A stretch of 64,000 nucleotides of DNA. It comes from Buxus sempervirens (Eukaryota; Streptophyta; Magnoliopsida; Buxales; Buxaceae). The DNA lies in the NCBI GenBank assembly GCA_947561395.2, contig OX387188.1, forward strand, positions 35,707,942 through 35,771,941, read 5' to 3'. The notes beneath the pieces were generated by a model. It was given only the letters and a program-made list of their open reading frames with translations, did no database searches and was not told where the DNA came from. The position numbers were made by a program, and so were the translations under genes. Positions 21,691 to 33,564 of this stretch are shown here, piece after piece (the first letter of the stretch is position 1; every line of letters begins with the position of its first letter).

Positions 21691-22320
21691 AAATCCGAAA
21701 ATTGATATATTATTTATAAAATGAAGAAAAATAGATAAGTTGCCAAATTTAATTCATGAAATTGATTTATTTATTGTAGAATTATTTATTTTGAGAAATT
21801 TGAGTTTATATAATTTTTTTATGTATTTTTGATTTTTTGGAATTAATTAATCCGAAAATTAATTAATTATTAATAAAATTAGTAAAAAGAGATAAATACT
21901 CAAATTAAATTCATAAAATTGATTTATTTATTGTAGAATGATTTATGTTAAATAATTGGAGTTTATATAATTTTTTTTATATATTTTTGATTTTTTGGAA
22001 TTAATTAATTATTAATAAAATTAGTAAAAAAAGATAAATACTCAACTTAAATTCATAAAATTGATTTATTTATTGTAGAATGATTTATGTTAAGAAATCG
22101 GAATTTATATAATTTTTATGCAATTATATTTTTTTGAATTAAGTAATCCGAAAATTAGTTAATTATTCATAAAATTAATAAAAAAAATATAAGTACTCAA
22201 ATTAAATTCCTAAAGATAATTTGTTTATTATAGAACAATTTATTTTGAAGAATTAGAGGTTTATAATTTTTTATATAATTATGATTTTTCGAATTAATTA
22301 ATCCCAAAATTAATGCATGG
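21691..22320. repeat. AT-rich tandem repeat, about 150-bp period, four diverged copies
   Basis: The landmarks AATCCGAAAATT and GATTTATTTATTGTAGAAT recur with spacings of roughly 140-158 bp (the latter near 21763, 21921, 22061 and in altered form near 22213). It lies inside the LTR remnant. Confidence 0.7.
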
Positions 22321-23787
22321 CTTCAATGGTATGGCTAACAAGCCATGGCTTAAAGTCAACTCATATCAAACCTTTTAGTTCGTAGTGTCAATCACATACA
22401 ATTATTTTAATTTCATATAACCTTGGGGGTATGAAATTTCAGACGTGGATTTACATTTTAATAGAATATTGATTCCAACTTCTAACATGCCTAGTTATCA
22501 ATGTGGAATGTATGCTCTGCTGTGTTTAGCCATGTTTTGAGTGTAGTTATTTTGTCTTTGTAAAAACTATACTATAATTGCTTATACTATAATTGTCTGT
22601 GTTATCATTTATAAGAGCCAATGGTTATATGTTATCTCTGGTTACAATTATTTTGGTTCAAGAAAGACCTTTTTAAGCTTTGGGTGATTTTAGTGGATCA
22701 TGGGAATTGTGACAAATTCTATCTGTGTGGTCAATCGTATATAAGGAATTGGCACATTGACAAATAATGTAACCGTATATCTTTATCGTAGTGACTGCTC
22801 GTGAAGGATGACCATCTTAGTGATAAGTTAGTGCTCTTGGGGTTTGAGTCCCTAAGCTTTAAGGAAATAAGGTTGGGCGCTTGTGTCCTATGGGTTGAAA
22901 GCCCCTAAAACCACAAAGTACACGTGGAATTTATGAGAGTTTAATCCCGGCCTGCTGTATTAAAGTGGGATCCAAGGGCGGTTGATCCTAACCAAAAGTT
23001 GGATTGCTCTAGCCGGTGGGCTTGACTATAATTCCGATTAGATTTGACATATGAGTCATTAGAATAAAGACCCCATAATTGGGATTCTAATGAATTATTG
23101 TCATGTTTATGTTGAATGCTTAATATGTGAAACATCATGAATTATTGTGCAAAGTCTAATTATATCAATTCTATGCATAGTATAAAATTGATATTTTTTT
23201 AAATTTAATTGGCTGAAGATTTTACATTATTAATTCATGTAAATTAAAGTGATTCTTCTTACTGGGCTGTAAGCTCACCCATTTGTAGAAATAAACAATT
23301 TCAGGTCAGTTGCAGGACCAGAGTTAGAAGAAGTCTAAGTGAAAGTTCTTGAAGTTCTATAGCTAATAGTTTAATATTATTAGTATCTTTGGATTAAGAT
23401 GTTGTATGATTAAGGATTCATCTTATTTCAATTGGGTTTGTTAATTTAAGATTTTATGTTATGATGGGTTGTTGAAGACATTTTCTTGGATTTTATTAGG
23501 TAATATTACTATCATCTTGGGGATTGTGTTATTTTTATAAATTAGTGTAGATTGGTATCTTTAAGTCACGTTTCGGTGCTTTGCGATCATACTATTTTAT
23601 ATGACCGAATATCAAGGCGTGACATGAACCCCGTGGTTAAAGCCAGTCAGATGAACATCATTATCATTACAGGAAATGAAGATTTTTTCTTTGGGTCTGT
23701 GTATTGACTACGGAATCCAAGACTACAAATAAAGAAGACTTTGAAGTCTGCACGCTGCAGACGATATGAACTCCACAGAAAGACTAA

Positions 23788-23864
23788 CGCGGCTTTCTGT
23801 TGAATTGTCACAACTCACAAGAAACTAAAGATCAGTGTGTGTGACAATTCAACAGAGAGCCGCG
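23788..23864. promoter_or_regulatory. Inverted repeat in type-A upstream region (unit 2)
   Basis: Arms 23788-23812 and 23840-23864 pair in 24 of 25 positions around GCGGCTTTCTGTTGAATTG, with a 27-nt spacer. They lie 126 bp or more before the ectodomain ATG. The same structure precedes the intact type-A exon at 56649; E1 has only the right arm. Confidence 0.6.
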
Positions 23865-23989
23865 ATAGTCTCATCACTAAGATCAGTGTCCATTCGCGCG
23901 TTGAGAAGTCCCAACTATACTGTAATATGTATCCCTCGTTTTCCGTATCTCGCAGAAGATTCAAGTCTCTGTGCTTCCACTCTCCAAAA

Positions 23990-24433
23990 ATGCATCCCCA
24001 TGTCCCCTCATCATCCCTTCTCTTCGTATGGACCTTCACCTTCTTTCTGGGCGTTCCAATATCTCTGGGAAACGGTTATCCACGACACACAGCGTGCAGT
24101 ACTCTTGAGTTCAAATGCGGAGAAGTAAAGAACGTCTCTTATCCTTTCTGGGGAGGTGATCGACCGGATTACTGTGGTCTTCGGGAGTTCGGGCTCAAGT
24201 GCAAAGACAATTACTATACTGTGATCGAGATGATGTCCGTCCAATACCGCGTTCTGTCAGTGAATCAAATCAACCGGAGTCTGGTAATAGCTCGACTGCA
24301 CTTGTGGGACGATGCTTGTCCGTATAATTATATGAATACGACCCTTGATCAGAACCTCTTCTCCCAATCCGTCCAATCCTCATCGTTACATGCTCTTCAT
24401 TTGAAGAGATATAGGTTTAATTTTGGTCTTTAA
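23990..24433 (+). pseudogene. Truncated type-A LRK10-like ectodomain E4
   Basis: Intact signal peptide and GUB_WAK_bind domain ([23 protein letters not shown]) up to DQNLFSQS. At about 24378 the coding sequence jumps into what in E1 is 3' flank (CATCGTTACATGCTCTTC, 3594 in unit 1). A deletion of roughly 640 bp removed the whole WAK_assoc domain and the donor site. The frame runs on into noncoding sequence for 18 residues and stops at 24433. No splice to K2 is possible at the conserved site. Confidence 0.85.
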
Positions 24434-26591
24434 GTTTTATCTCCTAAGTTTTGGGGTTTAGTTTTGGGTTTTGGATTGGGATTATGATCTTGGGTTCTAA
24501 GTGAGCTGAGGTACTTTGTTCTTTGTCTTTTGTTACATTTTCCGTGAGGAAAAACTTTAGACCACACCAATCTACGCCTTATATATTACTTTTGTTCTTT
24601 GACTTCTGAGTTCTGACTATTCTATCAACTGCAGCTTCCTAAAGGACCTCTCTCTTCATATGAAGTTATGAACAATGAACCTTTTAGATGCATGTGCCCC
24701 TTCACTTTTTGAGGTAAAGAGTAAGGTCAAATGCATCATCCCTGGATCTTGCCATTTTCCCTTTCCTTCCACCTTTGTTCCTGTCTTGATCCTCATCGTA
24801 AACCCTAAAATCACTATTTTTCAAATACATGATAACTTAAAATCATCCCTATGCTCGTTAATGGGCTTACCTTCCTTTCTCTGCCAAGTATAAAGCCTTT
24901 GCTTCACATACAAACGATTAGTGAGGGATTTTTGTCATATCAAGGCTCTCTAACTTGAGTCACAATTCTACCGCTGACTGTTTATCTACAATCTAACATA
25001 GGACTTCATCTTCCAAGCACAGTTGAATCACTCTGAGAGCTTTGGCATCAGGCTCTTCCTTCTCATCTTCTAACATCAAATCAGGTAATTCCTCCTTGCC
25101 CATCAAAGCTCTATATGTAGGTTTTATTGTGTTAACAAAGCATGCATCTTCAGCAGCGATGGAAATGGGGCGGGTTTTGGAAAACCCTAACCCACCTCTA
25201 CCTAAAGGGTTTAACCCATGCAAAACCTGCTCCAAACCCTATTGGGTTGGTAACTCGTCGGAAACCGTTTCCTTTGGTGCCACTTAGTGGGACTAGTGTG
25301 GAACGGATTGACAAAAGCCCCATTTCAATAGGGACCCACACCCCATTTCATGAGATTTATCCTGTTTATTCCGTTTATTCCTCTCTACCATCAAACATCT
25401 CTATGCCTGGTGTACGTGGGAACCCATTCTCCTGATGCCAAAATCCGGTGGTTTAGTAAAATCATTGGCTGAGATGTGTTTTGGGGTATGGGCCCTACTG
25501 AAATGGGGCATTTGTCCATCCGTTCAACTTTTGTACCACTGAGCAGAGGAAACGGTCTCATGGTGTTGTGGTCAACAGCAATTGCGGCAAATTAATAAAT
25601 GGATATTGAACTTTTTTTTTGGATGAAAGAATGGATATTGGATCGCCCTTTGGGAAGTCGAAAGGAATAATTCAACTCTGTCTCTATCAAGAGTCTTACG
25701 ATAGCAAGGTGACAACAACATGTATTAAAATGCGAGGACTTTTTAAGGAATATCTTAATTGGCGTGGGAGCCAGCACGTCTAATCTGTTGCTTCGATGGC
25801 GTGGGAACCAACCCGATTCTACTCTCTTATTAGCTAGGGAAAGAAATTGGGCCAAGTAAATTGGGCTTTGGTTTTGACTTGGCCTTAATTTTGGAATTAA
25901 AGTTGAATTTGAATTAGATTTAAGCTAATGTTGGTAAAGACAAGAAGCTTAATTAAAGCTGTATATGATGTATATGCATACTTATTTACTTACATATATG
26001 TGATATTTACCATTAAAGCATGAGTTATTATCCTTTTTGTTCTATTTATTTATTTATTTTTGCAACCCTTCTCTATGCATGATACATTGCTAGTGTGCAT
26101 CACTCGATGCACAGCAGTTCAATGCCAGTTTAAGAATTAAGGCTACAAGTTAATCAACCTGATAAAGCAACATGAGAGAAAACTTTTTGAGTACACCGAA
26201 ACTGCGAATGCACACACGATTGGGCCATACTGGTTGAGACCTTCATCCTTGAAATTGCGCACAACCATCGAAGTTGGGAGGAAAAAGGAAATGTCGATTT
26301 GGAGTCCGTAGGAATCAGAGACTAGGAAGTTTCTGCTCTTTTCTCCCAAAAAAAGACAAATAAATAGGACGTAGAAGTCCCTGCTTTCACATTACTACCA
26401 TCCGTAGCAGTAATTTCTTACGACAATTCAACAGAGAGCCGCCTTAGTCTGTCGACAATTCAACAGAGATCGTCTTCCTCTTTGTTTCGTTTCTTTGAAA
26501 AGTCCCAAATGTACTCTATATGTACTCTATATGCATCACTCGTTTTTCATCTCTCCCAGAATTCCCAGTCTTTAAGCTTCCACTCTACAAA
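24434..26591. other. Duplicated spacer between type-A and type-B exons (unit 2)
   Basis: Collinear with 3620-5972. It carries the type-D leader relic (about 24580-24800), the Copia gag relic (minus strand, 24820-25235) and the empty Helitron site near 25720. The last 200 bp hold two GACAATTCAACAGAGA motifs before the type-B start. No gene of its own. Confidence 0.6.
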
Positions 26592-29500
26592 ATGCACCCC
26601 CATCTTCCTCCATCATTCCTTCTCTTCCTTTGGACCTTCACCTTCTTCTTGCTGGGCGTTCGAATATCATTGTGTGACCATGATCCACATTACCAGGCGT
26701 GCAATCGTGATTTCGAATGCGGTGACATTAAAGAAATCTTTTATCCTTTCTGGGGAGGTCCTCGGCCCGATTACTGTGGCCTTCCGGGTTTCGAGCTCCG
26801 GTGCCAAGGCAATTATGCTGTGATCCATATGAAGTCCGTCCCACATCGCGTTGTGTCAATCAATCAAACCAACTGGAGTATGGTAATAGCTCGATTGGAC
26901 TTGTGGGACGATCCTTGCACGGAGAATTATATTAATACAACCTTCAATCAGAGCCCCTTCTCTAATTCCTCAAGTAATGGCAAGTTAGCTCTGTTCTACA
27001 ATTGTTCCGGAACGATTCCGGAAATGATTCCGGGAATACCGTTTCCGAACAAACTTAGCTGTCCTACCGGTAACGGTGAACAGAGCGATGCTAATTACTT
27101 TGCGTACGGCGAATACATCTCGATCTTTAGAGATGCTGCAGATGATTATGAATGCAAGCACACGATCGAAGTCCCAGTTCGTAATATGGGTCTTGAAACC
27201 CTGAAGCGTGCAGAGGAGCTGCCCACAGTTTTGAGGGGGGGCTTCGAGGTGGTGTACGGTATTGAGGCCACCATCAATCATTGTTTGGCGTGTATGGCTT
27301 TAGAAGGTAGGTGTGGACGGCGCAACTCGACATCGCAAGAACCAGTTTGCTTTTGCAGAGACAGGCCTTACTCGGATACTTGTCCTGCACCAGGTACGTA
27401 ACTCTTCGTGCCCCTTTTATTTGGTTTGATCATACAGTGAAGATGGATAACTCAGAAGCTACAAGGCCGCGTTTCGTAGTTCTTTTAGATTTATTTGTTG
27501 AAAACCAGTACATAGCACGAGCCTTTGTGCCCTTTTAGTTTGATTGATCACATCGTAAAAATGGGTAACAGAAATTCCAACGCTCAGGATCTGGCACAGC
27601 ATGACCCGCAGCCGATTCCTTAGCAGGCTGACCAGTGCCGTGCTGTGTTATGGGCCAGGCTATTCTGGCCCATTTTGTAAAGAATTATTTAACTAAAATC
27701 AAATTCTAAAGATAACTTTTATTCGTAATATTTTTTTATATAAATATAAATTTCAAAAAATGTGAAAATAATAATATAACTTTTATATGTAACCTTGTAT
27801 TTATACAAACTCCGTTACATTTCATACTACTAGGGGGTTGCATGCGCGTAGAAAACGTGGGCCCACTTAGATAAACAGTTTGGTAGTTAATTTAAAATAG
27901 TGAGGGATTGTTTTGTTTGAGGAGGGTAATGTTTAGAAAAAGAAAAGGAGGGCAAGAATCTGGAGGGAATATTCTCCCCTCTTCTCTTTATAGATAGTAT
28001 AGATATCATGTCTTTAAAAATTGACTTTTATCCGTAACTTTGTAATTATATAAATTTCAAAAAATGTGAATAAAAATATAACTTTGTCTTTCTTAACCTT
28101 GTATTTATACAAACTTTGTTACATTTCAAAAAATGTGAATAAAACAACCCAATTTTAAATAGATCGCATGCCATTGTAATTGGTTAGTTACATTGATGTG
28201 GCATAACAACCTTATAAAATGTAGTAAAGCTGAGGGGCGATTTGGGCATAGATTCAAGGCCTAAATCTCACCTATTGGTTTTATATTAGTATAAATATAT
28301 CATTATAGTATGAACGCATCCTAACTGGCACCCACTCATACGTCTTTCATCTGCAGTTTAATAAGAAAAAAAAAAAAGGAAAGAAAACTTGCAATATTTC
28401 ACATTGTTATTACAAAAGTTGAACTAATTTTGAATTCCTAAAGCCTACAATTCGTATAGAATCAGTAAGCTTTGTGCTTTCTGTTCCATTTTCAACCTAT
28501 CATTCAAGCAAACACAATATTCCGCCATCTTCGTCATTAATATGCTATAATATGGTCCACCATTCAGCCACTCATACTAAAAGCCGATTTTAATGCAACG
28601 GTGATGGTAGATGGTGATCCTAACTTTGCTCCCACCAAAATATCAAAAGAATCAATTTCTTCTTTACTTAAATATTTTACTTGTGAGCTATTTATGTACA
28701 TTATTTGATGATGCACTACCAGTTGCAAGTTGTTTCCTTCTCCTAAAACTTATTACATTCCAAGGCAACCATCTTGACATTGGTACATGTGCTTGGCTGC
28801 TTTATCTAGCAGCATGTTCATCAAAAGAGGGTGTTCAAGAGTTATTTAATTTTGTCAACATCTTTGGTGCAAAAAATATATTCAATTTTTTCTATTGATT
28901 GCCTCTAATAAACATTCTAATCACCCTAATTTAATTCTAGGATTCATTATGGTTGCTAAACAATATAAATGAGGTAATTCTTCCAAATATTTTAAAAATT
29001 TTGCTTCCATTATTGGATATATACTAACACAAATTGGTTTATTTCTCCTACATTCAAAAATATAATTTATATTATATAAATATATTTAAAATGCATAGAA
29101 ATTTTGGATAATAGGCAATGTTGAATTTTTTTTTGCTTTACAAAAATGTGTAAACATATCTTTCAGAGCATTTCATTCACTTATGGTTTATTTCTCTTAC
29201 ATTCAAAAATATAATTTATATTATATAAATATATTTAAAATGCATAGCAATGTTGGATAATAGGCAATGTTGAATTTTTTTGCTTTACAAAAATGTGTAA
29301 ACATATCTTTCAGAGCATTTCATTCACTTATGGTTCTATGCTTGTAAAGAAAGGAAGGACCAGTATATCCAGACAAAATTAGGGGCTACACCTCATGCTT
29401 GCAGGAGCATCTCAATGTTAACTCATCCAGCACCTGTTATCTGAACAAATGTCACAATTCAACACGAATTGGACAGCCAATTATCTGTTTACTTTGTTAG

Positions 29501-31199
29501 CTGCTGAAAACTCTTTCCACATTGACATGACTGTGAGAAGTGTTCCAAGTGTCACATGGATGAATGTCTATGTGCTAATGTCATAGCTGGGAACTTCAGC
29601 TGTGTCTACTACAAAAGGGGTATAGAAACAAAAAATAAGCCTGTTAGTCCTCTCTATCATTCCTTCTTTTCTCTCCTCAAGCTAAATTATTCTTACTGAG
29701 TCAGTGTCACTTCCTGCTGTCTTATGTCATTCTTCAACCTCGGTTCAGCCTTTTTATTTAGATATTAAATACAAATGCACACACAGAATATAAATGGAAG
29801 AACCGATATATTTATATGAGCATCGCTTGTGGTCTTTCATGTTAAATTCCTATAGAGGATTGATTATTTCATGATTTTTATTGCAGGGAGTACTACTCGG
29901 AAAAAAAAACTTATAATAGGTATTGTGCACCTCAAGTTGAATTGTTAATATTTCTCAATTAATATTTTGTGCAATTTTGCTTTGAATAATCCTATGTTTG
30001 CATTGTCACCACCTCTTTTTTTAACTACAGGCTTCTTAGGTGCTGCTGGAGCTGCAATTATAGTCGCTTTTATTTTCTTGTTTCACTACTTGAGAAGTTA
30101 TGGGAAAAAAGCAATGCAGAACAAAATTTTCTTGTTTCACTACTTGAGAAGTTATGGGAAAAAAGCAATGCAGAACAAAAATGTTGAGGAATTTTTAAGG
30201 AATTATGGATCTGTCAGTCCAAAAAGATATAGTTATTCAGACATCAAGTCAATGACCAATTCCTTTAAGGAAAAACTAGGCCAAGGAGGCTATGGTAGTG
30301 TCTACAAAGGAAAATTACGTGACGGTTGTCCAGTGGCAGTGAAGTTCTTGAAAGAGTTGAAAGGAAATGGAGAAGAATTTGTCAATGAGGTTGCAAGTAT
30401 TAGTAGGACTTCCCATGTTAATATTGTCAATCTTTTGGGTTTCTATTTTGACGGCCAAAAAAGAGCTCTCATCTATGAGTTCATGCCTAATGGATCTTTG
30501 GAGAAGTTCATATATGATAAGAAACCATTGACGTCAGATCGTTGCCTTGGTTGGGAAGCACTACACCAAATTGCTACTGGCATTGCTCGAGGACTAGAGT
30601 ACCTACACCGCGGTTGCAATACGCGCATTTTGCATTTCGACATAAAGCCTCATAACATTCTTTTAGACGAAGAGTTCTGCCCAAAGATTTCTGATTTCGG
30701 CCTTGCTAAGCTATGCACTAGAAAAGAGAGTGCTATATCAATGTTGGCTGCAAGAGGTACTGTTGGTTACATTGCCCCTGAGGTCTTTTCTAGACAGTTT
30801 GGTCATGTCTCACACAAATCTGATGTCTATAGCTATGGAATGATGGTTCTAGAAATGGTTGGGGTTAGAAATAACACTGGTCAAGCTACGGGTAATACCA
30901 GTGATGAATATTTTCCACATTGGATTTACAGGCATATTAATCTATCCGGCCATCTAGCTCTGCACGGAATTTCTACTGAGAAGGATGAGGAAATTGCAAG
31001 AAAGATGGTTTTAGTGGGTTTGTGGTGCATACAAACTAATCCATCAGATCGGCCATCGATCAGCAAAGTGCTGGAGATGTTGGAAGGAGACGTTGAATCC
31101 CTGCAAATCCCACCCAAGCCTTTCTTATCTTCTCCTCCAAGATCACCAGCAAGTTCACCCGCCAGATCAACCTCATCAAAACAGTCAACAATATTGTAA
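26592..31199 (+). CDS. Complete LRK10-like receptor kinase gene E5-K2
   Basis: Three exons: 26592-27393, 29887-29919 and 30031-31199, giving 667 aa. The start is the conserved type-B ATG of [16 protein letters not shown]; the frame is open further upstream. The first exon encodes signal peptide, GUB_WAK_bind ([22 protein letters not shown]) and WAK_assoc (GFEVVYGIE...CGRRNS...VCFCRDRPY). The 33-bp exon encodes [11 protein letters not shown], and the last exon the transmembrane segment and non-RD kinase ([44 protein letters not shown]). Phases (1-1) agree at all joins. It should be a plasma-membrane receptor with a wall-facing domain; ligand unknown. Odd points: a 54-bp tandem duplication in the transmembrane region (30072-30179), and FYFDG where other copies have FCFDG. 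Intron 1 is 2.5 kb and holds a Helitron and a tandem duplication. Confidence 0.88.
27830..28003 (-). mobile_element. Small non-autonomous Helitron in intron 1 of E5-K2
   Basis: On the minus strand it starts TCTATACTATCTATAAAGAG and ends in CCCCCTAG; 174 bp, flanked by A and T without target duplication. It is related to 4920-5087 throughout (GGGGGAATATTC and GTGGGCCCAC landmarks shared). A 5'-side part also survives near 10108 in the K1 intron. Confidence 0.75.
29036..29331. repeat. Direct tandem duplication (about 148 bp x 2) in intron 1 of E5-K2
   Basis: Units 29036-29184 and 29185-29331 both run from GGTTTATTTCT(C/T)(C/T)TACATTC to ATTCACTTATGG with few differences. The K1 region has one copy (about 11050-11200). 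Confidence 0.85.
30072..30179 (+). repeat. 54-bp perfect tandem duplication in the K2 transmembrane exon
   Basis: [18 protein letters not shown] is encoded twice in a row (30072-30125, 30126-30179). This puts the inner half of the membrane segment and the basic stop-transfer sequence into the protein a second time. K1, K3 and K4 have one copy. The frame is kept. Confidence 0.95.
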
Positions 31200-33564
31200 G
31201 AATTATTTTATTTCAAGATCAGTCTATTTAATAGACTCCACTGAATGGAATCATGGTATACAGATGCAAATTTTTTCCAATTGTGGACTGTGTGACAACC
31301 ACAACAACAAGCATTATCAAAGAGATAACTAAGCAATTACAGAGGTCAATTTTGAAGCATCTGGCTTAATAACATTTTGACCACAACTCAAATTCTTGAA
31401 TATACTAGTAAGGCTGTTGCAAATGAACCTGAAATTATTTGATCAAAATAGCTTGTTAGCCCTTCCCAGGATTGTTGCAAGGGATTGAAATATTAATTAC
31501 AGTGTCCATGTTCAATACAAATTCCAACTATATCTGACAACTCTCATTTCGAAGATATTACTAAGAGAATCAGTTTCTTGCAACTCTTTACTATTAATTA
31601 GTTAAAATGAATCAGTATATTCCCTTAAGCAATAATGTATTTGCATACTGAAAATATTAAAAATCTTTATCTTCCAAGTTCGTTGGTAGCAGTCCAAAAT
31701 TATGAAAAGAGCATATGAATAATTCATGAGCATTCTTCATGAAATTTTAGTCAAAATATAATTCTAAGATCACTCTGATTTTCATGTAATTCTGTCATTT
31801 TAAAGATCCCACCAAACAGCTGTTCAAATCTCATCCGTAGTACATTTCAACCCAGTACAACAAGCTTCATAAAATGTAGCACAGAATAGAAACTTCCTCT
31901 CTTGAAAGTCTTTTTCAACTTCCAAATACAAGTTCTACCCAACAGATGGAAAGTAACAGTAGAATTATCTGCAAAGCCATCATTTTAACCCTCTTTTTAT
32001 ACAAGTTGTTGCCAAGATTATTGGTAACAGAAAATTTTACCATTAACAGAACATAAAAGAATCTAGAATGACCTAAAAATTATGCTTCAAGGAGCGATGT
32101 AATCCGAGACAGAGTGAAGGTTGATTCATATCACTCATGAACAAGTGAAAATCTCCAAATAAATTACTTGTGAATGAGTGAGATTCTCCAAATGAACTGC
32201 CATATTTGAAGCTGAATCAACAGGTTTCTAAGTTCAAAGCATACCAATTTTCAAGGATTTTTGTCTGCTTTATTATCAAAATTGATCGGGTGAATCATTG
32301 GTTTTATATGGAATGTGACTTGTTAATATGACCAATGTAGATCATCCAATAATTTGGGACCTCTTGGCCGGTCATGCTAATAATCTTTTGCTTCTCATGG
32401 GGTCCCATTGGCGTGTGTATATCTGCCTTTGTCCCATATGACAGTGTCCACCATAATTTTTCCATTTTAGTATTTCTATCAAATTTAAGGAATGCTAGTT
32501 TGCCTGAGAAATAAATTCAGGCCATGCTTGTACTTTTGGGTAAATTCTTTTGAATAAAGTCATTGCATGACATTTGTCAATGGGTTTATGCCTGATAAAT
32601 GCATGTAATTAAGTGCTTCCTCAAGTGATTAATGGAACTATCTCAAATTTTGGGAGTAATATATTTTAATTTAAAGCTTGACCAATGCATTTGGGGATAC
32701 AAAGATTATCTTATCAATGTTTCACTAATGCACAAAACAACTTTCCACAAAAGTAAACAGTGCTTTAACAAGTCAAAAATAAAAATAAGCACTCAATTAA
32801 GATGCACCAAATGTAACCCTGGGATGGCACAGGAAGTGAGATCAAATGCAATTGTTCTGACTCAGGTGCACTTCCCCGTCAACAACACAAGCCCTTTCTT
32901 TTTATTATAATATGAGAACAGAAAATTTTTTGCCTCTGCCCTATTGATTTCAAAGGTTTCTCCATGCTTCTTATTTTGCACGAACGTTAGCTTTAATTAT
33001 CCCTTCTAATTTTGTGAACCCAAAGTTCAATTATATTGTTCTTTGCTTTTATTGATCCAAGATTTGTTTACATTTTGGTATCCAATTAATTACATTTTGG
33101 TATCCAATTAATACATTTCAACAAATCCATTCTCCATCTTTTCTGGCTTGGTTTCATGATTTTTGGTCGTGCTGAAGTGGGTTTGTTTATACTTTTGACA
33201 AAGTTAACATTATTTTCTAAAGATTTACAGAAGCTTGTGTATTTGATTTGAAATAGCACTGGTCTTATTTGTCCTCAAAACATATAGCTGAAGACTTGAA
33301 AATTGACCGAACTGGTTACTACACCAGTTAATGTTGGTAAACTGGTGGAGTAAAAGAAACAGAGGCAAAGGATAATGGTGACTCCAATATGATGACTCAA
33401 AACCGTCACATCCAATACTCAACGGACCTGTCTCTGTCTCTGGTTTTGACTTTGAGCATTCTACCAGCTGCAACTTCCTAAAGGTTTCTCTTTTCTCTCC
33501 TTCATCTGAACCTTTCAGATGCATCATCCACTTCACTTTTGGGCCAAAGAGTAAGATCAAATTA
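31200..33564. other. K2 3' flank and upstream region of the type-D ectodomain
   Basis: No supported gene. 31200-32880 is collinear with the flanks behind K1 and K3. 33390-33564 carries the CTTCCTAAAGG...CAGATGCAT leader that is also found as a relic behind each type-A exon. Confidence 0.55.

Larger units (their letters stand above)
20982..23624. mobile_element. LTR-retroelement remnants (probably Gypsy LTR)
   Basis: Sequence absent from the paralogous flank behind K3. It ends at 23624 in CAAGGCGTGACA, a common 3' end of plant Gypsy LTRs, directly against the type-A upstream region. Around 23250-23330 it has the GGGCTGTAAGCTCACCC...TTTCAGGTCAG type of motif often seen near the end of chromovirus LTRs. 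No coding domain, second LTR or clear left terminus was found, so it is a truncated LTR or a mosaic of fragments. Confidence 0.5.
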
